Source: Sinanaerobacter chloroacetimidivorans (GTDB taxonomy: Bacteria > Bacillota > Clostridia > Peptostreptococcales > Anaerovoracaceae). From it: DNA of 64,000 nt. Within the stretch, counting starts at the first letter, position 1. The number at the start of each line of letters is the position of its first letter. The stretch spans positions 161,015-225,014 of the forward strand of contig NZ_JAGSND010000007.1 of NCBI RefSeq assembly GCF_018128545.1. The letters are read 5' to 3'. Made by a program: the position numbers and the translations under genes. Positions 35,160 to 45,254 of the stretch are shown one piece after another. The notes below the pieces were generated by a model, which searched no databases, was not told where the DNA came from, and worked only from the letters and a program-made list of their open reading frames with translations.

Positions 35160-35173
35160 GGAGAGTGAAAAAA

Positions 35174-36253
35174 ATGAGTGAAAAGGTTCTGATGAAGGGA
35201 AATGAAGCTTTTGCAGAAGCTGCCATCCGAAGCGGCTGCAGATATTATTTTGGCTATCCGATCACCCCTCAAAATGAAGTAACAGAATATATGTCAAGAG
35301 AACTGGGCAAGGCCGGTGGTTCCTTTGTTCAGGCAGAAAGTGAACTTGCAGCTGTCAGTATGGCTTATGGCGGCGCAGTAGCCGGAGGAAGAGTTTTCAT
35401 TTCCTCATCATCTCCGGGAATCGCTTTAATGCAAGAGGGCTTTTCCTTTATTTGTTCAACAGAGATTCCCGTAGTAATTTTAAATGTATCTAGAGGGGGC
35501 CCGGGAGTTGGAAGTATTCAGCCAGGTCAGGCCGATTATTATCAAGCTACCCGGGGCGGCGGAAACGGAGATTATCACCTATTTGTGTTTGCTCCGTCCT
35601 CCATTCAGGAAGCGGTGGACATGATGGCTAAGGCATTTCAGATTTCAGAAGAATACAGAAATCCTGTCATGATCTTAGCGGATGGAGTACTGGGACAGAT
35701 GATGGAACCTGTCGCTCTGCCGGATCCGCTTCCAGCAGCAACTACTGAGGATATTTCAAAAATAAAACCCTGGGCATTGACTGGAACAAAGGGAGAAAGA
35801 CCCCACAATGTAATTAGATCCTTATATTTAAAACCGGAAGAGCTGGAAGACAGAATTATGGAAATTGACCAGAAATATCAGAAGGCGAAAAAGGAACTGG
35901 TCAGGTATGAAACAATTGGATTAGAAGATGCAGATGTGGTTTTTGTTGCATACGGCTCCACTGCAAGAATTACAGAAGAAGCCATAGATTTGCTTTCAGA
36001 AGAAGGAATCAAAGCCGGATTGATCAGGCCGATCAGTCTGTGGCCGTTCCCTTATGAAGCGTTTGACCAAATTCCGAATAATACGAAAGCCGTAATATCG
36101 GTAGAATTAAGCAGAGGACAGATGATAGATGATGTGAAAATCGGAACCAATGGAAGATTTCCGGTTTCTCTGTCCAGCAGAGTCGGGGGGATTTTGATTA
36201 CCCCACCTGAAATTGCAGCGGATGCGAAGAAAGCACTGGGGGTGGCAAAATGA
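35174..36253 (+). CDS. vorB: 3-methyl-2-oxobutanoate:ferredoxin oxidoreductase, alpha subunit
   Basis: The large pyrimidine-binding subunit (359 residues), with MKGNEAFAEAAIRSGCRYYFGYPITPQNEVTEYMS, SSPGIALMQEGFSF and RGGPGVGSIQPGQADYYQATRGGGNGDY, as in VorB. The enzyme decarboxylates branched 2-oxoacids to acyl-CoA and reduces ferredoxin. AAGGAG lies ten bases before ATG 35174; the GTG at 35165 is too close to it. It overlaps the beta subunit gene by four bases. The Vor assignment over Kor (2-oxoglutarate) rests on overall resemblance and context. Confidence 0.9.
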   Translation: MSEKVLMKGNEAFAEAAIRSGCRYYFGYPITPQNEVTEYMSRELGKAGGSFVQAESELAAVSMAYGGAVAGGRVFISSSSPGIALMQEGFSFICSTEIPVVILNVSRGGPGVGSIQPGQADYYQATRGGGNGDYHLFVFAPSSIQEAVDMMAKAFQISEEYRNPVMILADGVLGQMMEPVALPDPLPAATTEDISKIKPWALTGTKGERPHNVIRSLYLKPEELEDRIMEIDQKYQKAKKELVRYETIGLEDADVVFVAYGSTARITEEAIDLLSEEGIKAGLIRPISLWPFPYEAFDQIPNNTKAVISVELSRGQMIDDVKIGTNGRFPVSLSSRVGGILITPPEIAADAKKALGVAK

Positions 36254-36996
36254 AAACTGTCTTTGAATTTACAAAAGGAATGCTTCCGGAAGAAACGACC
36301 TATTGCCCGGGCTGTACCCATGGAATCTCACATCGCCTTATCATGGAAGTTCTTGAAGAGAAGGGGCTGCTTGGGGAAACGATCGGGGTTGCTCCTATCG
36401 GATGCAGCATTCTGGCGCATCACTACATGAATGTAGATATGTGTGAATCCACCCATGGCAGAGCACCTGCCATCGCAACCGGGATTCGGAGAGCTCAGCC
36501 CGACAAAATCGTATTTACCTACCAGGGAGACGGAGACCTTGCTTCTATTGGGACCGGCGAAATTGTACAGGCAGCCTGCCGCGGTGAAAAATTTACCACA
36601 TTTTTTATCAATAACGCAATTTACGGTATGACAGGCGGGCAAATGGCTCCAACCAGCCTGGCCGGGCAAAAAACCACCACAACGGTAGAAGGAAGGAAGA
36701 CAGAAGTATCCGGGAATCCGATCCGGATGGCAGAGCTCCTTGCGACCTTGGACGGAGCAGTTTTTGTAGAAAGAGTATCTCTGGATTCTCCTGCAAACGT
36801 CAGAAAAGCAAAAAAGGCGATTCAGAAAGCCGTCGAAGTCCAGCAGAAGGGACTTGGATTCAGCTTCGTGGAGATATTATCCACTTGTCCGACCAACTGG
36901 GGTTACAATCCGGTAAAGGCATTGGAATGGCTCAGGGAAAATATGATCCCATATTATCCCCTTGGCAATTTAAAATGTCCTGAGGAGGTGAAATAA
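36250..36996 (+). CDS. vorA: 3-methyl-2-oxobutanoate:ferredoxin oxidoreductase, beta (thiamine diphosphate) subunit
   Basis: The thiamine diphosphate-binding subunit (248 residues). YCPGCTHGISHRLI begins the domain, TYQGDGDLASIGTGEIVQAA plus INNAIYGMTGGQMAPTS give the GDG...N cofactor motif, and CPTNWGYNPVKALEWL closes it. It overlaps vorB (ATGA) and abuts vorC directly, so the subunits are translated together. Confidence 0.92.
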   Translation: MKTVFEFTKGMLPEETTYCPGCTHGISHRLIMEVLEEKGLLGETIGVAPIGCSILAHHYMNVDMCESTHGRAPAIATGIRRAQPDKIVFTYQGDGDLASIGTGEIVQAACRGEKFTTFFINNAIYGMTGGQMAPTSLAGQKTTTTVEGRKTEVSGNPIRMAELLATLDGAVFVERVSLDSPANVRKAKKAIQKAVEVQQKGLGFSFVEILSTCPTNWGYNPVKALEWLRENMIPYYPLGNLKCPEEVK

Positions 36997-37527
36997 ATGG
37001 CGACTCATAAATTAGTAATCGCAGGTTTTGGCGGTCAGGGTGTTATGCTGATTGGACAAATGATTGCCTATGCAGGAATGCTGGAAGGCAAGGAAGTTAC
37101 ATGGATGCCGGCTTACGGACCCGAAATGCGCGGAGGAACTGCCAATTGTACTGTAATTGTATCAGACAAAAAAATCAGTTCGCCGGTGGTAACGGAGGCA
37201 ACCGCTGTTGTAGCGATGAATCTGCCTTCTCTTGTTAAATTTGAACCGATCGTTAAGCCGGAGGGTATGCTTTTTGTCAACACCTCCTTGATCAAAGAGC
37301 AGCCTGCAAGAAATGATGTGGAAATTTATTCTATCGATGCCAATGAAATTGCAGTCAGTCTGCATAATGATAAGGTCTCCAATATGGTTGTATTGGGTGC
37401 GATTGTAAATAAAACGGGAATCGTAAAGCTGGAAAGTATCGAAAAAGTAATGGAAAAGTTATTTACTGGTAACAAAGCAAAGCTGTTACCTTTGAATAAG
37501 CAAGCATTGACAGCATGGAAGGCATAA
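36997..37527 (+). CDS. vorC: 3-methyl-2-oxobutanoate:ferredoxin oxidoreductase, gamma subunit
   Basis: The gamma subunit (176 residues) contains VIAGFGGQGVMLIGQMIAYAGMLEGKEVTWMPAYGPEMRGGTANC, typical of the family (motif spans about residues 7-52). It completes the four-subunit enzyme. An AGGAGG site lies in the end of vorA. A 43-base gap leads to the yhdT-panF pair. Confidence 0.92.
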   Translation: MATHKLVIAGFGGQGVMLIGQMIAYAGMLEGKEVTWMPAYGPEMRGGTANCTVIVSDKKISSPVVTEATAVVAMNLPSLVKFEPIVKPEGMLFVNTSLIKEQPARNDVEIYSIDANEIAVSLHNDKVSNMVVLGAIVNKTGIVKLESIEKVMEKLFTGNKAKLLPLNKQALTAWKA

Positions 37528-37570
37528 TAACCGTTAATTCTAATTCTTTATTTTAAAGGAGGAAAAAAGT

Positions 37571-37855
37571 ATGAGATTATCGGAAAAAGATAGGAATCAT
37601 CAGATGAAAAAAGAAGCCTTGTGGTCAGTAGCTTTATACGCTTTGTTCTTTCTCTGGTGGTATTTCACCGGTTATGGTATCGGTGAAGCCACACCCCCAT
37701 CGGAGTATACATTCGTATTTGGGCTTCCATTGTGGTTTTTCCTAAGCTGTGTTGTCGGATGGATCCTGACCTCAGTTGCAGTTGTGATCCTGGTTAAATT
37801 TGTCTTTAAGGACTTTGATCTGGAAAGCAATGATAACAACTCAGAAGTGAATTAG
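37571..37855 (+). CDS. yhdT: YhdT-family small membrane protein (DUF997), PanF partner
   Basis: A 94-residue protein with two transmembrane helices (about 17-37 and 52-80) and charged ends. The pattern LYALFFLWWYFTGYG...FGLPLWFFLSCVVGWI is that of YhdT, a small protein almost always encoded directly before the pantothenate symporter gene, as here with a 20-base gap. It is probably an accessory subunit of the transporter. GGAGG precedes ATG. Confidence 0.85.
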   Translation: MRLSEKDRNHQMKKEALWSVALYALFFLWWYFTGYGIGEATPPSEYTFVFGLPLWFFLSCVVGWILTSVAVVILVKFVFKDFDLESNDNNSEVN

Positions 37856-37875
37856 AAGGGAAGGTAAATGATAAT

Positions 37876-39363
37876 ATGGATAAGATGTTAATCGTAATTC
37901 CAATCGCGTTATACCTTGTCATTAATCTGGCAGTAGGTATTTGGGCAAGCAAAGAACAGGCAGCCGCAAACAAAAGCGGATTTATCAATCAGTATTTTAT
38001 CGGAGGAAGATCCATGGGCGGATTGGTTCTTGCCATGACTCTGATTGCTACCTTTACAAGTGCCAGCAGCTTTATCGGGGGTCCGGGAGTTGCTTCCGCA
38101 AAAGGACTTTCCTGGGTATTCCTTTCCATGATTCAGGTACCAACAGCATTTCTGATTTTGGGTGTGCTGGGTAAAAAGTTTGCTGTAATATCCAGAAAAA
38201 TCAATGCAGTTACCGTTACGGATTATCTTCGTGCAAGATATGAATCACCTGCAGTAGTTATCTTATCTTCCATTGCTTTGGTATTATTCTTTATTGCTAT
38301 GATGATCGGTCAATTTATCGGCGGTGCAGTATTATTCCAAACCGTAACAGGGTATTCTTATATTGTCGGCCTCACTCTGTTTGCCCTGATTGTAGTAATC
38401 TATACTACCATCGGAGGATTTAAAGCGGTAGTTATTACCGATACCATTCAAGGGTTAGTTATGGTATTCGGTACCATTCTCATTTTATACTCCATCATTC
38501 ATGCCGGAGGCGGTGTCGATACAATCGTTGTAAAATTAAACGAAATCAATCCGGAATGGAGTTCTCCGACAGGAAACGGCTCAGCGAAGGTTTATGTTTT
38601 GTCGTTCTGGATACTGGTTGGTCTCGGTGTGCTTGGGCTTCCGCAGACTGCGGTCAGAGGCATGGGATTCAAGAATACCAAATCATTACATAATGCAATG
38701 ATCTACGGAACCATCGTAATAGGCTTTTTAATGCTTGGGATGCACATTTCCGGTGTATTCGCAAAAGTGCTTATTCCGGCTGATCTTGCTTCTACCGATT
38801 TGGTGATTCCAACTGTGGTAATGCAGGTAATGCATCCGGTTGTGGCAGGGCTGTTCCTGGCAGCACCGTTGGCTGCTGTAATGTCAACGGTATCCTCTTT
38901 GCTTATCCTGGCGTCCGCTGCAATTATCAAAGATATTTATCTGAATTATATCATTAAGAATCACACTGAGGCCGAAGATGCAAAATTCAATGCGAAGATT
39001 GGCAAGATGAGTACATGGGGTACTGCAGTTATTGGTCTGATTGTATTTGCAATGGCCGTTGTACCGCCGGATTTGATTGTCTGGATCAATCTGTTTGCTT
39101 TCGGAGGCCTGGAAGCAGCATTTCTTTGCCCGATCATCTTCGGAATGTATTGGAAAAGAGCAAATGCCACAGGCGCAATTCTATCCTTTATCTGCGGTGT
39201 CGGATTCTTCCTGTATTGCGGATACTTTAAACTAAGCTTCTTTGGTATGCATAATATTGTGCCTACGATTGCAATCGCGATCATTGCATTTATCGTTGGG
39301 AGCTTGATCGGAAAGAAGACCAGCGATGAAACGTTGGAACTGTTTTTCAGTGAAAAGAATTAG
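37876..39363 (+). CDS. panF: Sodium/pantothenate symporter
   Basis: An SSS-family Na+ symporter of 495 residues with about 13 hydrophobic segments. NQYFIGGRSMGGLVLAMTLIATFTSASSFIGGPG is the SSS core signature near the N-terminus, and LAAPLAAVMSTVSSLLILASAAIIKDIY is the conserved later segment. The preceding yhdT gene is what makes pantothenate the likely substrate among SSS members. Import of pantothenate fits poorly with a pantoate-making operon and well with a pantothenate-degrading one. Confidence 0.88.
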   Translation: MDKMLIVIPIALYLVINLAVGIWASKEQAAANKSGFINQYFIGGRSMGGLVLAMTLIATFTSASSFIGGPGVASAKGLSWVFLSMIQVPTAFLILGVLGKKFAVISRKINAVTVTDYLRARYESPAVVILSSIALVLFFIAMMIGQFIGGAVLFQTVTGYSYIVGLTLFALIVVIYTTIGGFKAVVITDTIQGLVMVFGTILILYSIIHAGGGVDTIVVKLNEINPEWSSPTGNGSAKVYVLSFWILVGLGVLGLPQTAVRGMGFKNTKSLHNAMIYGTIVIGFLMLGMHISGVFAKVLIPADLASTDLVIPTVVMQVMHPVVAGLFLAAPLAAVMSTVSSLLILASAAIIKDIYLNYIIKNHTEAEDAKFNAKIGKMSTWGTAVIGLIVFAMAVVPPDLIVWINLFAFGGLEAAFLCPIIFGMYWKRANATGAILSFICGVGFFLYCGYFKLSFFGMHNIVPTIAIAIIAFIVGSLIGKKTSDETLELFFSEKN

Positions 39364-39383
39364 GAAAACACTGATCTATTTTG

Positions 39384-39415
39384 AGGTGCGCAGATGGCCG
39401 TCCAGATGCGCACCT
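39384..39415 (+). terminator. Strong stem-loop between panF and the amidohydrolase gene
   Basis: AGGTGCGCA and TGCGCACCT, extended by a GATGG/TCCAGA inner part, form a stable hairpin. Only a weak T tract follows (TTCCTTTAAAT), so partial termination or mRNA stabilisation is possible; transcription may continue into the amidohydrolase gene. Confidence 0.55.
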
Positions 39416-39468
39416 TCCTTTAAATCAGAGTTTGCTTAGAGTAAAGATTAACGTTAGGAGCTTGTTTT

Positions 39469-41133
39469 ATGAATTTTGATTTTTCATACGTGGATATTGC
39501 ATTTAAAAATGGAAAGGTTATTACGATAAACGGGAATGACGATATAGAACAAGCGGTCGGAATCAAAGGGAATCGAATTGTCTTTGTTGGATCAAACGAA
39601 GATTTGGAAAAAATAGTTGATGATACCACCAGAATCATTGATCTTGGTGGTAGAACTCTTAGTCCCGGATTCATCGATACGCATTACCATCCCATTTTAA
39701 ACGGTTTTTTTGGAAATAATGAGGATGCCGCAATTATCAACACCGGTTATGCAAATTGCAAATCTATTAAAGATATTTTAGCTTTAATAAAAAAAGCAGC
39801 TGCCAAAAGACCGGCGGGACAATGGATTTCCATGATGGGCTATGACCAGAACCGGATTGAAGAGAAAAGACATATCACCATCCAAGAACTGGATGAAGCG
39901 GCACCGGATCATCCTGTTCAATGTATGAGGACATGCGGGCATGTTTGCATTTATAATTCCAAGGCGCTGGAAGCAATTGGTGTGAAGGAAGCGGCGGATG
40001 CATTAAAGTATGCAAAAGATGAAATTGTAGTTGAGCATGGAAAACTAACCGGAATGGTAAAAGATCACACCCATTTTTATCTTTGGAGTAAGGTGGTTTA
40101 TACGGAGGAGCAGCAAATCAAAGCTGCAATGAAGTCAAATCAGCTCCTTCTCGAAAATGGGATCACTTCGGTGCATGACGCAGGGGAATGCGATGCTCCG
40201 TCCTATAAAATCATGCAAAGACTCTGCCGGGAAAGAAAATTTAAGCCTAGGGAATATATGATGCTGCACAGCATTTTCGGCAAACCTGTATCCTTGACGG
40301 ATAATGACCATTTTCTGGCCTTGGGACTGCAAAGCGGAATCGGAGATGCACATTTCAAAATCGGCACATGCAAGTTTATGATTGACGGCGGAACCAGCGG
40401 ACCTTCCTGTGCAACAAGAGAGCCATACAGCCATGATCCGGATATGCCGGGCATCCTGGGATGGGAAAGGGAAGAGACCGCAGAATATATTAAAAAGCTG
40501 AATGATGCTGGCTGTCAGATATCAGCCCATGCCGTCGGAGACCTGGCCATTGAATTCATGGTAGAAGGTTATGAAAAAGCATTTCTGACCAATCCAAGAC
40601 CGGAGGCCAGACACCGGATAGAACACTGTGCTATTGTTGATCAGGATCTGATTGACCGAATGGCAAAGCTGAATATCTGTCCGTCCTGCAATCCAGGATT
40701 TCTATCGTGGAACGGAAGAAATTATACCAAGTTTTATGGAGACAGAATGAAGTTTTTCATGGCGCTCCGGAGCATGATCGATGCCGGCATTAAAGTATCC
40801 CTTGCCAGTGACGCTCCTTCCGGTCCGATGGAATCCATGACACTGCTTGATTCCTGTGTAAACCGCTGCGACCGGGTTACCGATGAGCCGGTGGATCAAA
40901 CCCAGGCAATCAGCATTCTTGAGGCAATCAGACTTTATACATACAATGGTGCTTATTCCAGCTATGAAGAAGACGTGAAAGGAAGCATAGAAACCGGTAA
41001 ATATGCAGACTTGATTGTTTTATCTGAAGATATCTTGTCATGCCGGAAAGACAAAATCAGAGACGTAAAGGTTGATATGACTATGATTGACGGTGTAATC
41101 GAATATGAACGTTTCAACCCGGAAGATAAATGA
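39469..41133 (+). CDS. YtcJ-like metal-dependent amidohydrolase, candidate pantothenate hydrolase
   Basis: A 554-residue amidohydrolase-superfamily enzyme. The N-terminal beta-sandwich (IAFKNGKVITINGNDDIEQAVGIKGNRIVFVG) is followed by the metal site DTHYHP (about residue 68), HAVGDLAIEFM (about 355), RHRIEHCAIV (about 385) and the catalytic Asp in SLASDAPSGP (about 445). YtcJ-type enzymes hydrolyse amide or related bonds in varied small molecules. Placed directly after panF and before a CoA-transferase, it is the only visible candidate in the operon to split pantothenate into pantoate and beta-alanine. This substrate is my inference; no biochemical marker in the sequence proves it. Confidence 0.85.
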   Translation: MNFDFSYVDIAFKNGKVITINGNDDIEQAVGIKGNRIVFVGSNEDLEKIVDDTTRIIDLGGRTLSPGFIDTHYHPILNGFFGNNEDAAIINTGYANCKSIKDILALIKKAAAKRPAGQWISMMGYDQNRIEEKRHITIQELDEAAPDHPVQCMRTCGHVCIYNSKALEAIGVKEAADALKYAKDEIVVEHGKLTGMVKDHTHFYLWSKVVYTEEQQIKAAMKSNQLLLENGITSVHDAGECDAPSYKIMQRLCRERKFKPREYMMLHSIFGKPVSLTDNDHFLALGLQSGIGDAHFKIGTCKFMIDGGTSGPSCATREPYSHDPDMPGILGWEREETAEYIKKLNDAGCQISAHAVGDLAIEFMVEGYEKAFLTNPRPEARHRIEHCAIVDQDLIDRMAKLNICPSCNPGFLSWNGRNYTKFYGDRMKFFMALRSMIDAGIKVSLASDAPSGPMESMTLLDSCVNRCDRVTDEPVDQTQAISILEAIRLYTYNGAYSSYEEDVKGSIETGKYADLIVLSEDILSCRKDKIRDVKVDMTMIDGVIEYERFNPEDK

Positions 41134-41153
41134 ATACGTAAAGGGCGATAGAA

Positions 41154-42491
41154 ATGAAGTACTTAAATGAATACAAGCAAAAATTAGTTCGTGCTGATGA
41201 AGCTGTTAAGATCATAAAATCTGGGGACTGGGTTGATTATGGCTGGGCATCAGGCACACCGGTTGATTCAGATAAAGCCTTGGCAGCACGTTTAGAAGAA
41301 CTGAATGACATTAAATTTAGAGGCGGAATTTTGTTATGGATGCCGGAAATTTTCAAAATTAAAGATGCAAAGGAGCATTTTACTTGGAATTCATGGCATA
41401 TGTCCGGGATAGAAAGAAAAGCTGTTGAATCGGGAATCGCCTATTACAGTCCGATTCGATATTCGGAACTACCGAGATACTATAGAGACTCCATATGTCC
41501 AAATGACGTTGCCATATTCCAGGTTGCTCCTATGGATAAGCACGGATATTTTAATTTCGGTCCGAATGCATCCCATTTGACTGCAGTTTGTGAAACCTCG
41601 AAAAAAGTAATTGTTGAAGTAAATCATAATATGCCGAATTGTCTTGGCGGTTTTGAAAATTGCGTTCACATTTCAGATGTAGATAGGATCGTAGAAGGTT
41701 CAAATCCCGCTATTGGTGAACTGGGGGTAAGTCCGATTACCCCCGTTGATGAGGCTGTTGCCGAACTGATTTTGGAGGAAATTCCAAATGGAGCCTGCTT
41801 ACAATTGGGAATCGGAGGAATGACCAATGCGGTCGGTACATTGATTGCAAAATCTGATCTGAAAAATTTGGGAGTGCATACCGAGATGTATGTCGATGCT
41901 TTTGTGGATATATCGGAGGCAGGCAAAATCAATGGGTCCCAAAAGAGTAAAGACCGATTCCGTCAGACCTACGCTTTCGCTGCCGGAACGAAAAAGCTAT
42001 ATGATTTCCTTGATCATAATTCCGAGTGTATGAGTGCCCCGGTTAATTATACGAATGATATCCGATCCATTTCCTCCCTAGATAACTTTATATCCATTAA
42101 TAATTGTGTTGAAGTGGACTTATTTGGACAAGTTAATTCTGAATCTTCCGGTATCAGACACATTAGCGGCGCCGGGGGGCAATTAGACTTTGTATTAGGA
42201 GCCTATCTTTCTAATGGTGGCAAGAGCTTTGTCTGTTGCTCTTCAACCTATAAAACAAGAGACGGAGATATGAAATCCCGCATTTTACCAACCTTAAATC
42301 AAGGATCTATTGTAACAGATACCAGGACGAACATCCACTATTTTGTTACAGAATATGGGAAAGTCAATTTAAAAGGATTATCAACCTGGCAGAGATGCGA
42401 AGCAATCATATCTGTCGCCCATCCTGATTTTAGAGAAGAATTAATAAAAGAAGCGGAAAAAATGAAGATTTGGAAGAAAAGCAATAAATAA
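41154..42491 (+). CDS. Acetyl-CoA hydrolase/transferase-family CoA-transferase
   Basis: A class I CoA-transferase of 445 residues related to 4-hydroxybutyrate and butyryl-CoA:acetate CoA-transferases. Key segments are [10 protein letters not shown] near the start, [13 protein letters not shown] and the region with the likely catalytic glutamate, [29 protein letters not shown]. In this operon it could move CoA from isobutyryl-CoA (made by Vor) to acetate, giving isobutyrate and acetyl-CoA for ATP formation. Activation of beta-alanine or another acid is an alternative. It starts 20 bases after the amidohydrolase gene. Confidence 0.87.
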   Translation: MKYLNEYKQKLVRADEAVKIIKSGDWVDYGWASGTPVDSDKALAARLEELNDIKFRGGILLWMPEIFKIKDAKEHFTWNSWHMSGIERKAVESGIAYYSPIRYSELPRYYRDSICPNDVAIFQVAPMDKHGYFNFGPNASHLTAVCETSKKVIVEVNHNMPNCLGGFENCVHISDVDRIVEGSNPAIGELGVSPITPVDEAVAELILEEIPNGACLQLGIGGMTNAVGTLIAKSDLKNLGVHTEMYVDAFVDISEAGKINGSQKSKDRFRQTYAFAAGTKKLYDFLDHNSECMSAPVNYTNDIRSISSLDNFISINNCVEVDLFGQVNSESSGIRHISGAGGQLDFVLGAYLSNGGKSFVCCSSTYKTRDGDMKSRILPTLNQGSIVTDTRTNIHYFVTEYGKVNLKGLSTWQRCEAIISVAHPDFREELIKEAEKMKIWKKSNK

Positions 42492-42518
42492 TAAATGCAA
42501 CAACAGGAAATAACAGTA

Positions 42519-43799
42519 ATGAATTATAAAGAAGCGATTGAGTATATAAATAAGACCCAAAAGTTTGGCATCAGACCTGGATTGGAAGCTATAGAAATGC
42601 TCCTTAATTTTATGGGAAATCCGCAAAAGATGCTAAAATACGTACATGTTGCAGGAACAAATGGAAAAGGTTCAACGGTAAGCTTTATCAGCAGTGTTCT
42701 AATCGAAGCCGGATATAAAGTCGGAATATTTACCTCGCCAAGTATTCAACGCTTCAGTGAAAAGATCCGTGTAAATCATACTGAAATACCAGAATGCGAT
42801 ATTGCACGGATCATAAGCAGTATGAAAGAAAAAATAGAGCTGATACTACGTTCTGGGGGAAGCAGTCCCACTGAGTTTGAAATAATCACAGCGCTGGCTT
42901 TTCAATATTTCGCTGAACAAGGATGTGACCTTGTGGTGTTGGAAGCAGGACTTGGGGGACGCCTTGATTCGACAAATATTATCGGTAAGCCTGAAGTGGC
43001 AGTAATTACAACAATCAATTACGATCACATGGATGTTCTTGGAGATACATTGACTGAAATTGCAAGTGAAAAAGCGGGTATCATTAAAGAAGAATGTGAT
43101 GTTGTGTTATACCCGCAGGAAGAGGATGTGCAGACCGTAGTGGATCAGGTATGTGAACGGCAGGGAGCAAAGCTTCACAAAGTGGATTTTTCGAGTCTGC
43201 AAATAAAATCTTTTAATTTTCAAAAACAGAAGTTTGACTATGAAGCGTATACTTCCCTTGAAACTTCCTTGTTGGGAGATCATCAGATCAAGAACGCCGC
43301 AATAGCGATTAAGACAATAGAAGTTCTGCAAGGAAAAGGTTATAGAGTTAATGAACAAATAATAAGGAAAGGTCTTTCAAAAGCCAAGTGGCCCGGAAGA
43401 TTTGAAATGGTGAATCAATCGCCTGTCTTTCTTGTCGATGGGGCACATAATGTTCAAGGTGTATTAACACTGAATGATAATTTAAAAAAGTTATTTCCAG
43501 GTAAAAAAGTAACCTTTATGATAGGAGTGCTTTCGGATAAAGATTATAAGGCAATGATAAGAGTGATTTCTCCGATTGCTAAAAGCTTTATTACTGTAAC
43601 ACCGAATAACTCACGTGCCTTGAAAGCTCAAGATCTGAAATTGTTTCTCGAATCTCATTCTTTGAATGCACTGGCATGTGAAAGTACAGAAGAGGCAATT
43701 CGCATGTGCCTAAAATTTGCATTGCCCGATGAGATTATCTGTGCCTTTGGTTCCTTATATTATATAGGTGAAATAAGAAAATACTTTACTGAAAATTGA
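42519..43799 (+). CDS. folC: Folylpolyglutamate synthase/dihydrofolate synthase
   Basis: FolC adds glutamate to dihydropteroate and to folates. The chain (426 residues) starts [10 protein letters not shown] and contains the P-loop [50 protein letters not shown] and [12 protein letters not shown] prefer ATG 42519 because AGGAAA lies nine bases upstream; ATG 42495 lacks a ribosome site. It begins a folate biosynthesis sub-block (folC-folE-folP-folB-folK) at the end of the operon. Confidence 0.94.
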   Translation: MNYKEAIEYINKTQKFGIRPGLEAIEMLLNFMGNPQKMLKYVHVAGTNGKGSTVSFISSVLIEAGYKVGIFTSPSIQRFSEKIRVNHTEIPECDIARIISSMKEKIELILRSGGSSPTEFEIITALAFQYFAEQGCDLVVLEAGLGGRLDSTNIIGKPEVAVITTINYDHMDVLGDTLTEIASEKAGIIKEECDVVLYPQEEDVQTVVDQVCERQGAKLHKVDFSSLQIKSFNFQKQKFDYEAYTSLETSLLGDHQIKNAAIAIKTIEVLQGKGYRVNEQIIRKGLSKAKWPGRFEMVNQSPVFLVDGAHNVQGVLTLNDNLKKLFPGKKVTFMIGVLSDKDYKAMIRVISPIAKSFITVTPNNSRALKAQDLKLFLESHSLNALACESTEEAIRMCLKFALPDEIICAFGSLYYIGEIRKYFTEN

Positions 43800-43816
43800 T
43801 AAAAGGAGCATTTTTC

Positions 43817-44377
43817 ATGGATAAGGAAAGAATAGAAAGGGCTGTACGGGAAATTCTTTTTGCGATAGGAGAAAACCCGGACAGGGAGGGGCTAGCTGAT
43901 ACCCCAAAGAGATTGGCAAAAATGTATGAGGAAATCTTCTCAGGACTCTATGAGGATCCGGAAAAGGGTCTTGAAATATATTTTCAGGATGAAAAGTACG
44001 AGGAACTGGTTCTGGTAAAGGATATTCCCTTTTATTCAATGTGCGAGCACCATCTCGTACCATTCTTTGGGAAAGCCCATGTGGCATATCTCCCCAAAAA
44101 CGGGAAGCTTACAGGTTTAAGCAAACTTGCAAGGGTTGTAGAGACTGTCGCAAAGAGGCCTCAGCTTCAAGAGCGGATCACCGCCACTGTTGCAGATACC
44201 ATTATGAAGAAATTAGAACCTTATGGAGTCATTGTTGTTATTGAAGCTGAGCACATGTGCATGACCATGCGGGGAGTTAAGAAACCCGGTTCCAAGACAG
44301 TAACATCCGCTGTCAGAGGATTGTTTAAAACGGATTCAAAGGCAAGAGCAGAGGTCATGTCAATGATCAGCAAATAA
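43817..44377 (+). CDS. folE: GTP cyclohydrolase I
   Basis: FolE converts GTP to 7,8-dihydroneopterin triphosphate, the first step of folate synthesis. The 186-residue protein has [22 protein letters not shown] and [26 protein letters not shown], with the Cys-His-Cys zinc ligands. ATG 43817 follows AAAGGAG nine bases upstream; the TTG at 43796 overlaps folC and lacks a site. It is 17 bases after folC. Confidence 0.97.
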   Translation: MDKERIERAVREILFAIGENPDREGLADTPKRLAKMYEEIFSGLYEDPEKGLEIYFQDEKYEELVLVKDIPFYSMCEHHLVPFFGKAHVAYLPKNGKLTGLSKLARVVETVAKRPQLQERITATVADTIMKKLEPYGVIVVIEAEHMCMTMRGVKKPGSKTVTSAVRGLFKTDSKARAEVMSMISK

Positions 44378-44393
44378 AAAACCAGGAGAGGCG

Positions 44394-45254
44394 ATGGATA
44401 AAAATATTCGATTTATTTCTCAAAAAAGGAAGATGAGCTTTTTCGGTCATGAGCTTGAATTTGGAAAAAAAACTTTCATTATGGGTATTTTGAATCTCAC
44501 TCCCGACTCATTTTCTGATGGCGGAGATTACGTCTCAGTGGATAAGGCTGTAGAGCATGCAAAGAAAATGCTGAGAGACGGAGCCGATATCATAGATATC
44601 GGCGGAGAGTCATCAAGACCGGGCCATGTAAGGATTACTGCCGAAGAAGAACTTAGAAGGGTGATTCCGGTTATTAAAAGGCTTAAGCGGGAAACAAGTG
44701 CAATACTGTCATTAGATACCATAAGAGCTGAAGTTGCAGAAGAAGCAGTAAGAAATGGAATCCACATGATCAACGATATTTGGGGATTTCAAGAAGACAA
44801 GGGATTGGCATCTGTTGCTGCAAAATACGGTACACCTGTGGTTCTGATGCATAATCAAAACGGCACCGAATATGAAGGAGATATGATCGAGGAAATAAAG
44901 AGGTTTCTTATGGAATCTGTAAGGATTGCGGCGGAAGCAGGTGTTAAGGATGACAAGATCATTTTAGATCCCGGATTGGGATTTGGAAAAACTCCCGAGC
45001 AAAATTTAAGGGTAATGAGCCGGTTAGGAGAGATTAAATCCCTCGGTTATCCGGTACTTCTTGGAGCATCGAGAAAATCCATGATTGGAAAAATACTGGA
45101 TGTTCCTCCAAAGGATCGAGATGAGGGGACGATCGCCACCACTGTTCTAGGAATCGTTCAGGGAATGGATATTGTAAGAGTGCATAATGTTTTAGCAAAC
45201 ATGCGTGCTGCAAAGGTCACGGATGCGATTATCAGGAGTGAAATGAATGGATAA
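44394..45254 (+). CDS. folP: Dihydropteroate synthase
   Basis: Joins dihydropterin pyrophosphate and p-aminobenzoate. The TIM-barrel protein (286 residues) has IMGILNLTPDSFSDGGDYVS, DIIDIGGESSRPGHVRI, MINDIWGFQ, DPGLGFGKTPEQNL and LLGASRKSMIG, all family motifs. AGGAGAG precedes ATG. It overlaps folB by eight bases. Confidence 0.97.
   Translation: MDKNIRFISQKRKMSFFGHELEFGKKTFIMGILNLTPDSFSDGGDYVSVDKAVEHAKKMLRDGADIIDIGGESSRPGHVRITAEEELRRVIPVIKRLKRETSAILSLDTIRAEVAEEAVRNGIHMINDIWGFQEDKGLASVAAKYGTPVVLMHNQNGTEYEGDMIEEIKRFLMESVRIAAEAGVKDDKIILDPGLGFGKTPEQNLRVMSRLGEIKSLGYPVLLGASRKSMIGKILDVPPKDRDEGTIATTVLGIVQGMDIVRVHNVLANMRAAKVTDAIIRSEMNG

Noticed and set aside
28281..39363. Purely biosynthetic reading: one-carbon supply for pantoate synthesis
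   Set aside because: It cannot be excluded, but panC and panD are absent, the same operon imports pantothenate, and the formate channel, amidohydrolase and CoA-transferase are left unexplained.
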